Shown: one piece after another, positions 37,938 to 46,310 of the stretch | Layout of the letters: each line of letters begins with the position of its first letter | Position numbering within the stretch: position 1 is the stretch's first letter | From: Hoeflea sp. | GTDB taxonomy: Bacteria; Pseudomonadota; Alphaproteobacteria; Rhizobiales; Rhizobiaceae | DNA: 64,000 bases | Assembly: GCA_020637795.1 (NCBI GenBank) | Contig: JACKJT010000003.1 | Location: 62,001 to 126,000, forward strand | Direction of reading: 5' to 3' | Position numbers and translations under genes: made by a program | The notes under the pieces: generated by a model | The model's input: only the letters and a program-made list of their open reading frames with translations | Told to the model about the DNA's origin: nothing | Database searches by the model: none

Positions 37938-38261
37938 TACGGCAACCTGGACTGGCAGGCGTCACCAAACTTTTGCTTGCCAATTTCCAACAAAACAATC
38001 ATCTTTGTTCCGTTCGGGCAATTTGCGAACACGGGAAGACCAGAATCATGCGCGCCGAAGCCGCACAAAAAACTTCGGACGACTTCAACAAGAGCCCACA
38101 CGCCAAACCGCGTGAAGGGGCGAAGCCGTTAAAATCAGGACCTTTCCACACACTTCAAGAACTGCCTGCCATAACCCTCGCGCAAATGCGGGATATGACA
38201 TGATGCTCGCCGACCGGAAAAACCGAGTGGAGACCGGAAGGCAACCAAAGGACCTGACAGA
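37938..38261 (+). other. cspA upstream region, probable long 5' leader
   Basis: 324 bases before cspA without a clear gene. It is richer in A and T than its surroundings near 37970-38020, where a promoter would fit, leaving a leader of perhaps 150-230 nt. Long leaders that refold in the cold are known for cspA-type genes. A 51-codon frame from 38048 was considered and not accepted. Confidence 0.45.
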
Positions 38262-38474
38262 ATGGGTGAAACTGGTACCGTAAAATTTTTCAACGTCGAC
38301 AAGGGCTTCGGCTTCATCAAGCCTGACAATGGCGGTGCGGACATCTTTGTTCACATCTCCGCAGTGCAGGCTTCGGGAATGACCGGCCTGGAGGAAAACC
38401 AGAAGGTATCTTTCGACACCGAGCCCGATCGCCGCGGCAAGGGACCGAAGGCCGTTAATCTGCGCCTCGCCTGA
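38262..38474 (+). CDS. cspA: cold-shock protein, CspA family
   Basis: A 70-residue cold-shock domain protein. RNP1 is KGFGFIKPD, RNP2 is DIFVHISAV. It binds single-stranded RNA and DNA and melts RNA structure in the cold or during growth changes. The length is canonical. The start ATG is preceded by AAGGA. A strong intrinsic terminator follows at 38501, so it is monocistronic. Which of the several rhizobial csp paralogues it matches cannot be decided. Confidence 0.95.
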   Translation: MGETGTVKFFNVDKGFGFIKPDNGGADIFVHISAVQASGMTGLEENQKVSFDTEPDRRGKGPKAVNLRLA

Positions 38475-38500
38475 TTGACATCGACACCGCAAGAATACGA

Positions 38501-38532
38501 AAGCCCGGTGCCGCAATCACCGGGCTTTTTGT
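38501..38532 (+). terminator. intrinsic terminator of cspA
   Basis: Perfect 10-base stem AAGCCCGGTG (38501-38510)/CACCGGGCTT (38518-38527), loop CCGCAAT, then TTTG. It is 27 bases after the cspA stop. Confidence 0.9.
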
Positions 38533-38680
38533 TTCGCTGAAATTGACGCATGTCAGAGTTTTGCCGGATGGGAAGGGTTAAGATTTCGTTCAGCTGCCGT
38601 TCAGCTTGATCTCGATAGGGTTCATGCAAGCCGGGAGAGCCGGCCACCGCCACGAGACGCCAACCGGGAAGGATACACCG

Positions 38681-39133
38681 ATGAACATGTTTGCAAGAAA
38701 GCTTGGTATCACCCTGCTCACTGCAGCGACCGTCTTCGCGCCATTGAGCACGGGCATCGCCCAGGCGGGTGAAGCGGAGTTCCAGGCGCAGCAGGATTAC
38801 TATGACCGCTTTGGCAAGTACGAGTTGCAGCGCCAGAACCGCTACGTGAGGCAACACAGGAACTACCGTCACCATGACAACAGCGATGCCATCGCGCTCG
38901 GTATCATAGGCTTGGGTGCGGCAGCCATCATCGGCGGCGCCATCGCCAACTCGAACCAGCCTCGGGTTATCTACCGCGATCGGTCAGCCCCGCGGGTGAT
39001 CAGCGGCGGCGACTACGAGCCCTGGAGCCGTTCATGGTATCGCTATTGCGCCAACAAGTACCGCTCGTTCAATGCCTCGACCGGCACCTATCGCGGCTAC
39101 GACGGGCGCGACCATTTCTGCGTCGTCCGGTAA
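38681..39133 (+). CDS. BA14K family exported protein
   Basis: A 150-residue protein with a signal peptide (LGITLLTAATVFAPLSTGIAQA), a basic/aromatic stretch, one hydrophobic segment (AIALGIIGLGAAAIIGGAIA, about 66-85), and the C-terminal BA14K signature CANKYRSFNASTGTYRGYDG...HFC. BA14K proteins of Brucella are immunoreactive and lectin-like, and are widespread in Rhizobiales. ATG at 38681 is preceded by AAGGA. Location in the envelope is inferred. Confidence 0.9.
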   Translation: MNMFARKLGITLLTAATVFAPLSTGIAQAGEAEFQAQQDYYDRFGKYELQRQNRYVRQHRNYRHHDNSDAIALGIIGLGAAAIIGGAIANSNQPRVIYRDRSAPRVISGGDYEPWSRSWYRYCANKYRSFNASTGTYRGYDGRDHFCVVR

Positions 39134-39217
39134 TCCCCGCAACACCCCAACGCCTGTCACATCGGAAAGACCGGCCTCGCCCAGCGATGGCCGGTTTTCT
39201 CTCGTCCCGGCCCCGTC

Positions 39218-39865
39218 TTAAAGCCCCTTCAGGAACGGATTGGTGCGGCGTTCGTCGCCGATCCTGCCACCCGGGCCATGGCCGCAGATGAAGCCGACCT
39301 CGTCTCCGAGCGGGAACACCTTGTCGCGGATCGAGTTGAGCAGCGTCTGGTGATCGCCGCCCGGCAGATCGGTCCGGCCGATCGAGCCCGCGAACAGCAC
39401 GTCGCCCACATGCGCAAAGCCGTTCTCGCGATTGTAATAGATAACGTGCCCGGGCGCATGGCCCGGCGTGTGCGAGACCTCGAATTCGTGCGCGCCGAAA
39501 GACACCTTGTCTCCATCGTCCAGCCACTGGTCAGGTGTCACGTTGCGCACCTCCATGTCGAGGCCGAACATCCGGGCCTGGTCTTCCAGCCCCGACAGCA
39601 GCGGCAGATCGGCCTTGTGCGGCCCGATGATCTTGACGCCGAGCTTCTCGCGCAACTCGTCGGCGCCGCCGGCATGATCGATATGCCCGTGCGTCAGCCA
39701 GATCGCCTCGATATCGAGGCCGTTCTCGCTGATCGTCTGCAGGATCACGTCGACGTCACCGCCCGGATCGACCACGACGCCGGACTTGGTGTCCTGGTCA
39801 AACAGCACCGTGCAATTCTGCTGGAAGGGAGTGACGGGGATGATCCCGGCTTGCAATTTGCCCAT
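39218..39865 (-). CDS. metallo-beta-lactamase-fold hydrolase (glyoxalase II-like)
   Basis: A 215-residue MBL-fold protein. The metal motif is LTHGHIDHAGG, with the other ligands in HTPGHAPGH, FAGSIGRTDLPGGD and ICGHGPGG. It is close to the YcbL/GloB2-type hydrolases that split thioesters such as S-lactoylglutathione. The N-terminus VTPFQQNCTVLFDQ is typical. ATG at 39865 is chosen; an open frame runs 21 codons further. Substrate not proven. It is convergent with the BA14K gene. Confidence 0.92.
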   Translation of the reverse strand: MGKLQAGIIPVTPFQQNCTVLFDQDTKSGVVVDPGGDVDVILQTISENGLDIEAIWLTHGHIDHAGGADELREKLGVKIIGPHKADLPLLSGLEDQARMFGLDMEVRNVTPDQWLDDGDKVSFGAHEFEVSHTPGHAPGHVIYYNRENGFAHVGDVLFAGSIGRTDLPGGDHQTLLNSIRDKVFPLGDEVGFICGHGPGGRIGDERRTNPFLKGL

Positions 39866-39984
39866 TGTGAACGTTCCTGTTCTTCGACTCACTGGCCGCA
39901 AAATGAACGCAAGGGCAGCGGATGTCACCCTCCATTCCGGGCGCTTGCGCGAAGTGCCCTGGCAATTGACCCGGAGTGCGGTCC

Positions 39985-40875
39985 TCAGGCGTTGTCGTTC
40001 TGCCGCGCGAGCTCCAGCGAACCGGAATAGGTGATCTGCGGGAACGGGATCGAGATACCGTTTTCGTCAAAGGCGATCTTGGCGGCCTTGGTCAACTCGC
40101 GGCTGGTGGTCCACCAGTCCGCCGACCTGGTCCAGTAGCGCAAGGTCACGGCAACCGCGCTGTCGCCAAGCTCCGAGACATAGGCCCATGGTTCGGGATC
40201 GGACAGGACCCGTTCGTCGGCTCTCGCCAGATCCATGAGCACCGATTGCGCCTTCTCGATATCGTCCTCGTAGCCGATGCCGATGACGAGGTCATGACGG
40301 CGTTCGGGCAGACGCGAGTAATTGGTCACCGGGACATTCCACAGCTGCGAGTTCGGCGCCATCCTGTACAGGCCGTCAATCGTTTTCAGTTCCGTTGCAA
40401 AAAGACCGATTTCCTGGATCGTGCCCGAAACGCCGTCGGCATCGATGTATTCGCCCACCCGGAACGGCCGCAGCACCAGCAGCATGATGCCGGCGGCAAT
40501 GTTCTGCAGCGTTCCCTGCAGCGCCAGGCCGATCGCCAGGCCCGCTGCACCGAGCGCTGTGATGATCGAGGCGGTCTGGACGCCGAACTGGCCCAGCACC
40601 ATGATGACGACGACCACCAGCACCGCGTAGCGGACAAAGACGGAAAAGAACCCGACCACGGTCGGATCGACACGGTGGGTTCTGGAAAGGAGGCTTCGCA
40701 CCCAGCGGCCCATGAGCCGCGAGATGCTCCAGCCGACGATGAGGATAAGGATCGCACCGATCACCGAGAACGCATAGGTGACGATGAGAACCTGCAGGCC
40801 GCCAAATGCCTCGCCCCAGCTGCCAAACAATTGCCCCAACTGGGATGCGGATGCACTCGCGATCAGGTCTTCCAT
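39985..40875 (-). CDS. small-conductance mechanosensitive channel, MscS family
   Basis: A 296-residue channel near the size of E. coli MscS. Three membrane segments are seen; the pore helix ALGAAGLAIGLALQGTLQN is followed by ASGIMLL-type and FRVGEYIDADGVSGTIQEI of the beta domain. It should relieve turgor on hypo-osmotic shock. It is the second MscS-type protein of the window (see 3995) and the more canonical. Its start at 40875 faces nothing recognisable across 140 bases. Confidence 0.94.
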   Translation of the reverse strand: MEDLIASASASQLGQLFGSWGEAFGGLQVLIVTYAFSVIGAILILIVGWSISRLMGRWVRSLLSRTHRVDPTVVGFFSVFVRYAVLVVVVIMVLGQFGVQTASIITALGAAGLAIGLALQGTLQNIAAGIMLLVLRPFRVGEYIDADGVSGTIQEIGLFATELKTIDGLYRMAPNSQLWNVPVTNYSRLPERRHDLVIGIGYEDDIEKAQSVLMDLARADERVLSDPEPWAYVSELGDSAVAVTLRYWTRSADWWTTSRELTKAAKIAFDENGISIPFPQITYSGSLELARQNDNA

Positions 40876-41016
40876 ACTGTTTCAATCACCTTTTTCATGG
40901 TTGCCGCGCTATAGCTCGCCTTCGACAGGAACGTACTCACCGGGGATTTGGTTCCATCCCGGGTCAAAAAAACATGCGATCAGACGAAATCCGCCAGCAA
41001 ATGGGGCTTTCCGTTT

Positions 41017-41484
41017 TCAAACGGGAAGGCCGCCGCCCTCTTTCAGGGTATCGAGCACGATCGCGGTTTTGACATGCTGCACCGATTCATGCGGCAACAG
41101 CACGTCGCTGACGAAAGCCGACAGGCTGCGCAGGTCCGGCGTCACCACCTTGATGATGTAATCCATCTCGCCGGTTAGCGAGTAGGCTTCGAGAACCTCC
41201 GGCAACCCGCCGATCAACCGCGCGAACCGTTGCGCATTGTCGCGATTGTGCGTCGCCAATGTCACCGTAATCAGGTTGACGATACCCATGCCGAGCTTCT
41301 CGCGGTCGAGATCCGCCCGGTAGCCGCGGATGTAGCCCTCCTGTTCCAGCCGGCTCCGCCGCCGGGAACATTGCGAGGCCGACAGATTGACCTTCTGCGA
41401 CAGCTCGTTGTTGGTCAGCCGCCCGTCTTCCTGAAGCAGACGCAACAGCTTGCGGTCGAACTCATCCAGGTGCACGGGTCTCAT
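41017..41484 (-). CDS. Lrp/AsnC family regulator
   Basis: A 155-residue Lrp/AsnC regulator with helix-turn-helix (LDEFDRKLLRLLQEDGRLTN, LSQKVNLSASQCSRRR) and a RAM domain. The start is not certain: ATG at 41502 or 41484, or GTG at 41475; AGGAG abuts the 41484 ATG and is best spaced for the GTG. It lies downstream of ilvE on the same strand, separated by the ilvE terminator, so it is probably transcribed alone. Control of amino acid genes is likely; effector unknown. Confidence 0.92.
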   Translation of the reverse strand: MRPVHLDEFDRKLLRLLQEDGRLTNNELSQKVNLSASQCSRRRSRLEQEGYIRGYRADLDREKLGMGIVNLITVTLATHNRDNAQRFARLIGGLPEVLEAYSLTGEMDYIIKVVTPDLRSLSAFVSDVLLPHESVQHVKTAIVLDTLKEGGGLPV

Positions 41485-41572
41485 CTCCTGTAGGTAGTCC
41501 ATGCATGAGATGTGCTGATAGCATCACGATCACGCGCTGAACACATCCGCTTGCCGGAAAACATGCACGAAC

Positions 41573-41604
41573 AAAAAAGGCGGCGCTCCTTTTGGAACGC
41601 CGCC
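41573..41604 (-). terminator. intrinsic terminator of ilvE
   Basis: Read on the minus strand: GGCGGCGTTCC, loop AAAA, GGAGCGCCGCC (one G-T pair), then six T. It stands 24 bases after the ilvE stop codon and separates ilvE from the AsnC-type gene. Confidence 0.88.
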
Positions 41605-41628
41605 CGTGTTCTGTCTTGTGCCGCAAGC

Positions 41629-42519
41629 TTATTCGGCGGCAGCCTTTTTCGGTTGGACCTCGGCCATGTAGTCGTTGACGAGATTCTGCGCGATCTCGCC
41701 GACCGTGAAGCTGTAGGGCCCGATTTCCGACACCGGGGTCACTTCCGCCGCGGTCCCGGTCAGGAAGCACTGCTCGAAACCCTCGAGTTCTTCCGGCTTG
41801 ATCGCCCGCTCGATCACCTCGTAACCGCGCTTCTTCGCGAGCCCGATAACGGTCCGGCGGGTGATGCCGTCGAGGAAGCAATCGGGCGTCGGCGTGTGGA
41901 TCTTGCCGTCCTTGACGAAAAACACGTTGGCGCCGGTGGCTTCCGCCACCTGGTCGCGCCAGTCGAGCATCAGCGCGTCGGCATAGCCGCGCTCCTCGGC
42001 CCGGTGCTTGGAGAGCGTGCAGATCATGTAGAGGCCCGCCGCCTTGGAACGCGAAGGCGCGGTGCGCGGATCTGGACGGCGATACTCGGCGATGTCGAGG
42101 CGAATGCCCTTCATCCGCTCTTCCGGCTTGAAGTAGCTCGGCCACTGCCAGATGGCGATGGCCAGGTTGATCCGGTTCTTCTGCGCCGACACGCCCATCA
42201 TTTCCGAGCCGCGCCAGGCGATCGGCCGGACATAGGCGTCCTCGAAGCCTTGCCGCGCCAGCAACTCGACGCAGGCCTGGTCGATCTCGGCGACGCTGTA
42301 GGGGATCTTGAAGCCCAGGATCTCGCCCGACGTATGCAGCCGCTCGGTGTGCTCGGTCAGCTTGAAGATCTCGCCGCCATAGGCGCGCTCGCCTTCGAAC
42401 ACGGCGCTGGCATAATGCAGGCCATGGGTCAGGACATGAATTTTTGCATCTTTCCACGGCACGAACTCGCCGTTGAACCAGATTTCGCCTTCGAGCTGGT
42501 CAAAAGGTACGGACGCCAT
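41629..42519 (-). CDS. ilvE: branched-chain amino acid aminotransferase
   Basis: A 296-residue class IV PLP aminotransferase that makes leucine, isoleucine and valine from their keto acids. VLTHGLHYASAVFEGERAY is at about 29-47, the PLP lysine is in SRSKAAGLYMICTLSKHRA near 160, and EATGANVFFVKDG and FLTGTAAEVTPV bind cofactor and substrate. ATG at 42519 follows GGAGGAAA. It is divergent from marR; a perfect inverted repeat in the shared region suggests that MarR controls it. Confidence 0.96.
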   Translation of the reverse strand: MASVPFDQLEGEIWFNGEFVPWKDAKIHVLTHGLHYASAVFEGERAYGGEIFKLTEHTERLHTSGEILGFKIPYSVAEIDQACVELLARQGFEDAYVRPIAWRGSEMMGVSAQKNRINLAIAIWQWPSYFKPEERMKGIRLDIAEYRRPDPRTAPSRSKAAGLYMICTLSKHRAEERGYADALMLDWRDQVAEATGANVFFVKDGKIHTPTPDCFLDGITRRTVIGLAKKRGYEVIERAIKPEELEGFEQCFLTGTAAEVTPVSEIGPYSFTVGEIAQNLVNDYMAEVQPKKAAAE

Positions 42520-42685
42520 CGCGTTTCCTCCAGGCGGTATGCCGCCGTGATAATGGTTGTCTGAAGCCGGTGTCGGTGACCGTGGCGCAAGCGCCGGATT
42601 CGGGCGCATGAAACGGGCATTGGCAAGCCGGCGGGCAAGGCCAGTTTGCCTCGCGCGCAAATCGACGCTAGCAATTGCGCCAATT

Positions 42686-42706
42686 TATGTCAACATAGCT
42701 GACATA
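42686..42706. promoter_or_regulatory. inverted repeat, probable MarR operator
   Basis: TATGTCA-N7-TGACATA (42686-42692 and 42700-42706) is a perfect inverted repeat 19 bases before the marR start and 166 bases before ilvE. A TTGCGC sequence at 42675 could be the -35 of the marR promoter, putting the repeat over the -10 region, as in autorepressed MarR genes. Confidence 0.6.
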
Positions 42707-42725
42707 TTCGAAAGGAAAAGTCGTC

Positions 42726-43259
42726 ATGAGCCGTGCCGGCGCAATCAAGCCCGAATCCGACCATATCCTCGACCGCCCGATGGGAGACACCGACGGCATC
42801 GATTTCGAGATCATAGAGCTTTTGTTCTTCGCCTATCGCGATTTCATCTCGGATCCCGACGCGATCCTGGACACCTCGGGCTTCGGCCGCGCCCACCACC
42901 GCGTCGTCCACTTCGTCAACCGGGAGCCCGGCCTGACCGTTGCAGCCCTGCTCGACACGCTCAAGATCACCAAGCAATCGCTTGCCCGGGTGCTCAAACA
43001 ATTGATCGATTCAGGTTATATTGCCCAGGTCGCCGGACCCGAGGACCGCAGGCAACGCCGTCTCTACCCCACCGAGCGGGGACGCGAGCTGGCCCTGGCG
43101 CTGGCCAGGCCACAGTCTTGCCGCATCGCCCATGCAATGGAAGGTCTGGGCGACGACGGACGGGCGGCGGTCAAGGCTTTCCTGTCCGGCATGATCAATC
43201 CGGCCACCCGCGGAGCGGCCGATGATCAGGACGACGCGATGGAGGGACATGAGCGATGA
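42726..43259 (+). CDS. MarR family transcriptional regulator
   Basis: A 177-residue MarR regulator with a winged helix (FGRAHHRVVHFVNREPGLTV, LDTLKITKQSLARVLKQL, wing GPEDRRQRRLYPTERG). AAGGAAAAG precedes its ATG. Its stop overlaps the start of the response regulator by four bases (ATGA), so both are co-translated. It is divergent from ilvE, with an inverted repeat next to its start. The ligand is unknown. A MarR plus OmpR-type regulator pair of this kind is common in rhizobia. Confidence 0.92.
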   Translation: MSRAGAIKPESDHILDRPMGDTDGIDFEIIELLFFAYRDFISDPDAILDTSGFGRAHHRVVHFVNREPGLTVAALLDTLKITKQSLARVLKQLIDSGYIAQVAGPEDRRQRRLYPTERGRELALALARPQSCRIAHAMEGLGDDGRAAVKAFLSGMINPATRGAADDQDDAMEGHER

Positions 43260-43963
43260 CAACCCCCTTGCCGGACGATGACGCGGCCCATCTTCTTGTC
43301 GTCGACGACGACACCCGCATCCGTGACCTGCTGTCACGCTACCTGACCGAACAGGGGTTCCGGGTCACCACCGCCGCGGACGCCAACGAGGCCCGCCGCA
43401 AGCTCGAAGGCATCGATTTCGATCTCCTGGTGATCGACGTGATGATGCCCGGCGAAAGCGGCCTGTCGCTGACCCGCTCGCTGCGCGAGATCAAGACCGT
43501 GCCGATCCTGATGCTGACAGCACTTGCCGAAGGCGAAGCCCGCATCGACGGGCTCGAAGCCGGTGCCGACGATTATCTGGCAAAGCCCTTCAATCCGCGC
43601 GAGCTGGTGCTCAGGATCAACAACATACTCAAGCGCGGCGGCCAGCCGGCGACGCCCAAAGTGGAACAGGTGGTGTTCGGCCCCTATACTTTCGTCATCG
43701 CCCGGCGCGAGCTGAAGAAATCCGGCGAACCGGTTCGTCTCACCGACCGCGAGCGCGAGATCATGGTCACCTTCGCCGAGAACGCCGGCGACACCGTGCC
43801 CCGGCATGAACTGGTCGGCGCCGACATCGAGGTCGGCGAACGCACCATCGACGTTCAGATCAACCGGCTCAGGCGCAAGATCGAGGACGACCCGGCCAAC
43901 CCGCTGTGGCTGCAGACCGTGCGCGGCATCGGCTACCGGCTGAGCGTCGAGACCAAGGTGTAG
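43256..43963 (+). CDS. OmpR-family response regulator
   Basis: A 235-residue two-component regulator: receiver domain at about 10-125 with phosphoacceptor D61 (LLVIDVMMPG), T88 and K110 (LAKPF), and a winged-helix output domain (LTDREREIMVTF, RTIDVQINRLRRKIE). It resembles PetR-like regulators of alphaproteobacteria. It overlaps marR by four bases. Its likely kinase is at 46311, but a chemotaxis receptor gene with its own terminator stands between, so the pairing is inference from proximity. Confidence 0.93.
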   Translation: MTTPLPDDDAAHLLVVDDDTRIRDLLSRYLTEQGFRVTTAADANEARRKLEGIDFDLLVIDVMMPGESGLSLTRSLREIKTVPILMLTALAEGEARIDGLEAGADDYLAKPFNPRELVLRINNILKRGGQPATPKVEQVVFGPYTFVIARRELKKSGEPVRLTDREREIMVTFAENAGDTVPRHELVGADIEVGERTIDVQINRLRRKIEDDPANPLWLQTVRGIGYRLSVETKV

Positions 43964-44220
43964 GGCTGGATTTTCCAGCACAACGCCCGGCCGCGCGCGA
44001 CCTTGCTTGCCGACATCATGCGGGCACGCCGGCGCCCGTCAAGACTTCGGGAGATACACTTCCGGAACAACGCCTGCGAGTCCCGCTGAGAGCGCGTCCG
44101 ACTCCGGCGGGGTCGGTCGATTCGAAGCAACTCCGGCAAAACCAATCAAAACCACTGGGATCGAGTCTGATTTTCTTAACCATTCCAATTTAGTTTGACC
44201 CCAAACAATCGGGGAAAATC

Positions 44221-46080
44221 ATGTCCATATTTTCACGCTTCGGAGTGGTCAAAACCGTCACGGTGATGACTGTATCCATTCTTCTCATCGCACTTGCCGT
44301 GGTGGAACTCGCGGTTTCCGCAAACATCAGCAGCCGCATCCAGGCCCAGGCGATCGACAGCCAGAACGCCAGCCTGCGCACCGCGGCAACCATCGTCTCG
44401 CGCGATCTTCCCGGCACCACCGTCACCTGGGCCGAAGATGGCAACGTCAAGCGCATCGAGATGGATTCGATACCCAGCGGGTTCGAAAGCCATGAGATGA
44501 TCGACACCATCGGCCGCATGACCGGCCAGACCGCGACGATCTTTGCCTGGGACGGCGAGACCAAGGACTTCTGGCGCAAGACCACCAACATCATCAAGCC
44601 CGACGGCAACCGCGCCGTCGGAACGCCGCTGGGCCAGAAGGGCGCGGTCTACCCGGTCCTGACCCAGGGCAAGACTTTCCGCGGCGAAGCGGTGATCCTG
44701 GGCACGCCCTACTACACGATCTACGAGCCGATCTACTCGCCGGCCGGGGAAACCATCGGCATTCTCTACGCCGGTGTGCGTTCGGCTGAAATCGATGCCA
44801 TTGCCAGCCAGCTGGCCTGGACCATCGGAATCACCGCCGTCCTGGTTCTGCTGGCGGCAACGGCCATCGCGGCATTCGTCAACAAGCAGGTTCTGAGCGG
44901 CATCCCGCGGCTGACCAATGTCGCCAACGCGCTTGCCGAAGGCAATCTCGATATCGAAGTGCCCGGCCAGGACCAGCGCAACGAAATCGGCTCCCTCGCC
45001 CGCTCGCTGACAGTGCTGCGCGACGGTGCGATCGAGAAGATCGCGCTCGAAACCGACTCCGTCCGCAGCCGCGAACAGACCGAGGCCGAACGCCAGCGCC
45101 GCGATGCGGAGAAATCCGCCCGCGACAAGGAAACCGAAGCAGCGGTTCACGAACTCGGCGCAGGCCTGAGCGAACTCAGCAACGGCAACCTGCAGGTCAG
45201 GCTCGACCACCCGTTCTCGGGCGAATTCGAGAAGCTGCGCACCGATTTCAACCACGCCGCCGAACGGTTGAGCCAGACCATGGCGGAACTGCGCGGCGAA
45301 ACCCACGAGATCAATGCAGGCGCCTCGGAAATGCAGGCGGCCACCGATGACCTGTCGCGCCGCACCGAGCAGCAGGCGGCCTCCCTCGAGGAGACATCGG
45401 CTGCGCTTGACGAAATCACCGCAACCGTCCGCAGCGCCGCCACCCGCGCCGAGGAAGCCAGGGACATGGCAGTGAAGGCGCAAAGCAGCACCGTCAACTC
45501 CCGCAGCGTTGTCTCCAACGCGGTGGAAGCCATGTCGCGCATCGAGGCGGCATCTGGCGAAATCTCCAAGATCATCAGCGTGATCGACGAGATCGCCTTC
45601 CAGACCAACCTGCTGGCGCTCAACGCGGGCGTCGAGGCAGCCCGTGCCGGCGAAGCCGGAAAGGGTTTTGCCGTTGTCGCCCAGGAAGTGCGCGAACTGG
45701 CGCAACGCTCGGCAAGCGCTGCCAAGGACATCAAGGGACTGATCACCAAGTCCGGCGAGGAAGTCGCAAGCGGTGTGCATCTGGTCAACGAGACCGGCGA
45801 CGCGCTCGGAACCATCTCCGAGCAGGTTGCCGCGATCAACGACCACATCGCCTCCATCGCCACCGCAGCCCGCGAACAGACCACCGGGCTGGGTGAGATC
45901 AACAGCGCCGTCAACCAGATGGACCAGGTCACGCAGCAGAACGCCGCCATGGTCGAGGAAGCCACCGCCGTCATGCACAAGCTTGCCGGCAGCGCTCAGA
46001 AGCTCGCCGGCATGGTGGACCAGTTCGAGGTCGGATCTGCACGGAGCGGAGCCGCATCACGGGTTTCACGCGCCGCCTGA
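44221..46080 (+). CDS. methyl-accepting chemotaxis protein with periplasmic Cache-type domain
   Basis: A 619-residue receptor: membrane segment at about 12-34, a periplasmic sensor of about 160 residues (Cache-like; GQKGAVYPVLTQGKTFRGEA, YSPAGETIGILYAGV), a second membrane segment near 197-222, HAMP (NALAEGNLDIEVPGQDQRNE) and a second HAMP-like stretch, then the signalling domain with hairpin tip EIAFQTNLLALNAGVEAARA near 456-475. It should signal to CheA/CheW. It has its own terminator and interrupts a two-component pair. The ligand is unknown. Confidence 0.95.
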   Translation: MSIFSRFGVVKTVTVMTVSILLIALAVVELAVSANISSRIQAQAIDSQNASLRTAATIVSRDLPGTTVTWAEDGNVKRIEMDSIPSGFESHEMIDTIGRMTGQTATIFAWDGETKDFWRKTTNIIKPDGNRAVGTPLGQKGAVYPVLTQGKTFRGEAVILGTPYYTIYEPIYSPAGETIGILYAGVRSAEIDAIASQLAWTIGITAVLVLLAATAIAAFVNKQVLSGIPRLTNVANALAEGNLDIEVPGQDQRNEIGSLARSLTVLRDGAIEKIALETDSVRSREQTEAERQRRDAEKSARDKETEAAVHELGAGLSELSNGNLQVRLDHPFSGEFEKLRTDFNHAAERLSQTMAELRGETHEINAGASEMQAATDDLSRRTEQQAASLEETSAALDEITATVRSAATRAEEARDMAVKAQSSTVNSRSVVSNAVEAMSRIEAASGEISKIISVIDEIAFQTNLLALNAGVEAARAGEAGKGFAVVAQEVRELAQRSASAAKDIKGLITKSGEEVASGVHLVNETGDALGTISEQVAAINDHIASIATAAREQTTGLGEINSAVNQMDQVTQQNAAMVEEATAVMHKLAGSAQKLAGMVDQFEVGSARSGAASRVSRAA

Positions 46081-46128
46081 GGCCGAACCGGGAAAGCCGA
46101 CTTTCTCAAGCAACATCGATGAACACAG

Positions 46129-46157
46129 GCCCCGCAACCCAGGTTGCGGGGCTTTTT
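46129..46157 (+). terminator. intrinsic terminator of the chemotaxis receptor gene
   Basis: GCCCCGCAACC (46129-46139) pairs with GGTTGCGGGGC (46142-46152), then TTTTTC. The loop is very short, so the top pair probably opens. Confidence 0.9.
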
Positions 46158-46310
46158 CTTGCTTGCTGCGGCCGCACTGGCCTTCGCCCGGGCGCGGTAC
46201 AATCAATTTCCCCAACCCGGCTGTAGCTCTTTGCCCTTGCAACTGGCTATAAAGGCTCAGGCGCGCGCCGAAAGAGCCCGCGCCCGAGGAGGCAAACCGG
46301 GCAGACCGAC

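Noticed and set aside
38048..38203. 51-codon frame in the cspA upstream region (MRAEAAQKTSDDF...)
   Set aside because: It has a distant GGAAG and an open frame, but the protein has no family-like features and the region is better explained as the long leader of cspA.
44171..44190. CtrA-like half-site TTAACC before the chemotaxis receptor
   Set aside because: The second half of TTAA-N7-TTAA is missing (AATT instead), so the match is too weak.
44233..45978. 581-codon antisense frame in the chemotaxis receptor
   Set aside because: It is the shadow of a high-G+C coding frame, with no ribosome site and no recognisable domain.
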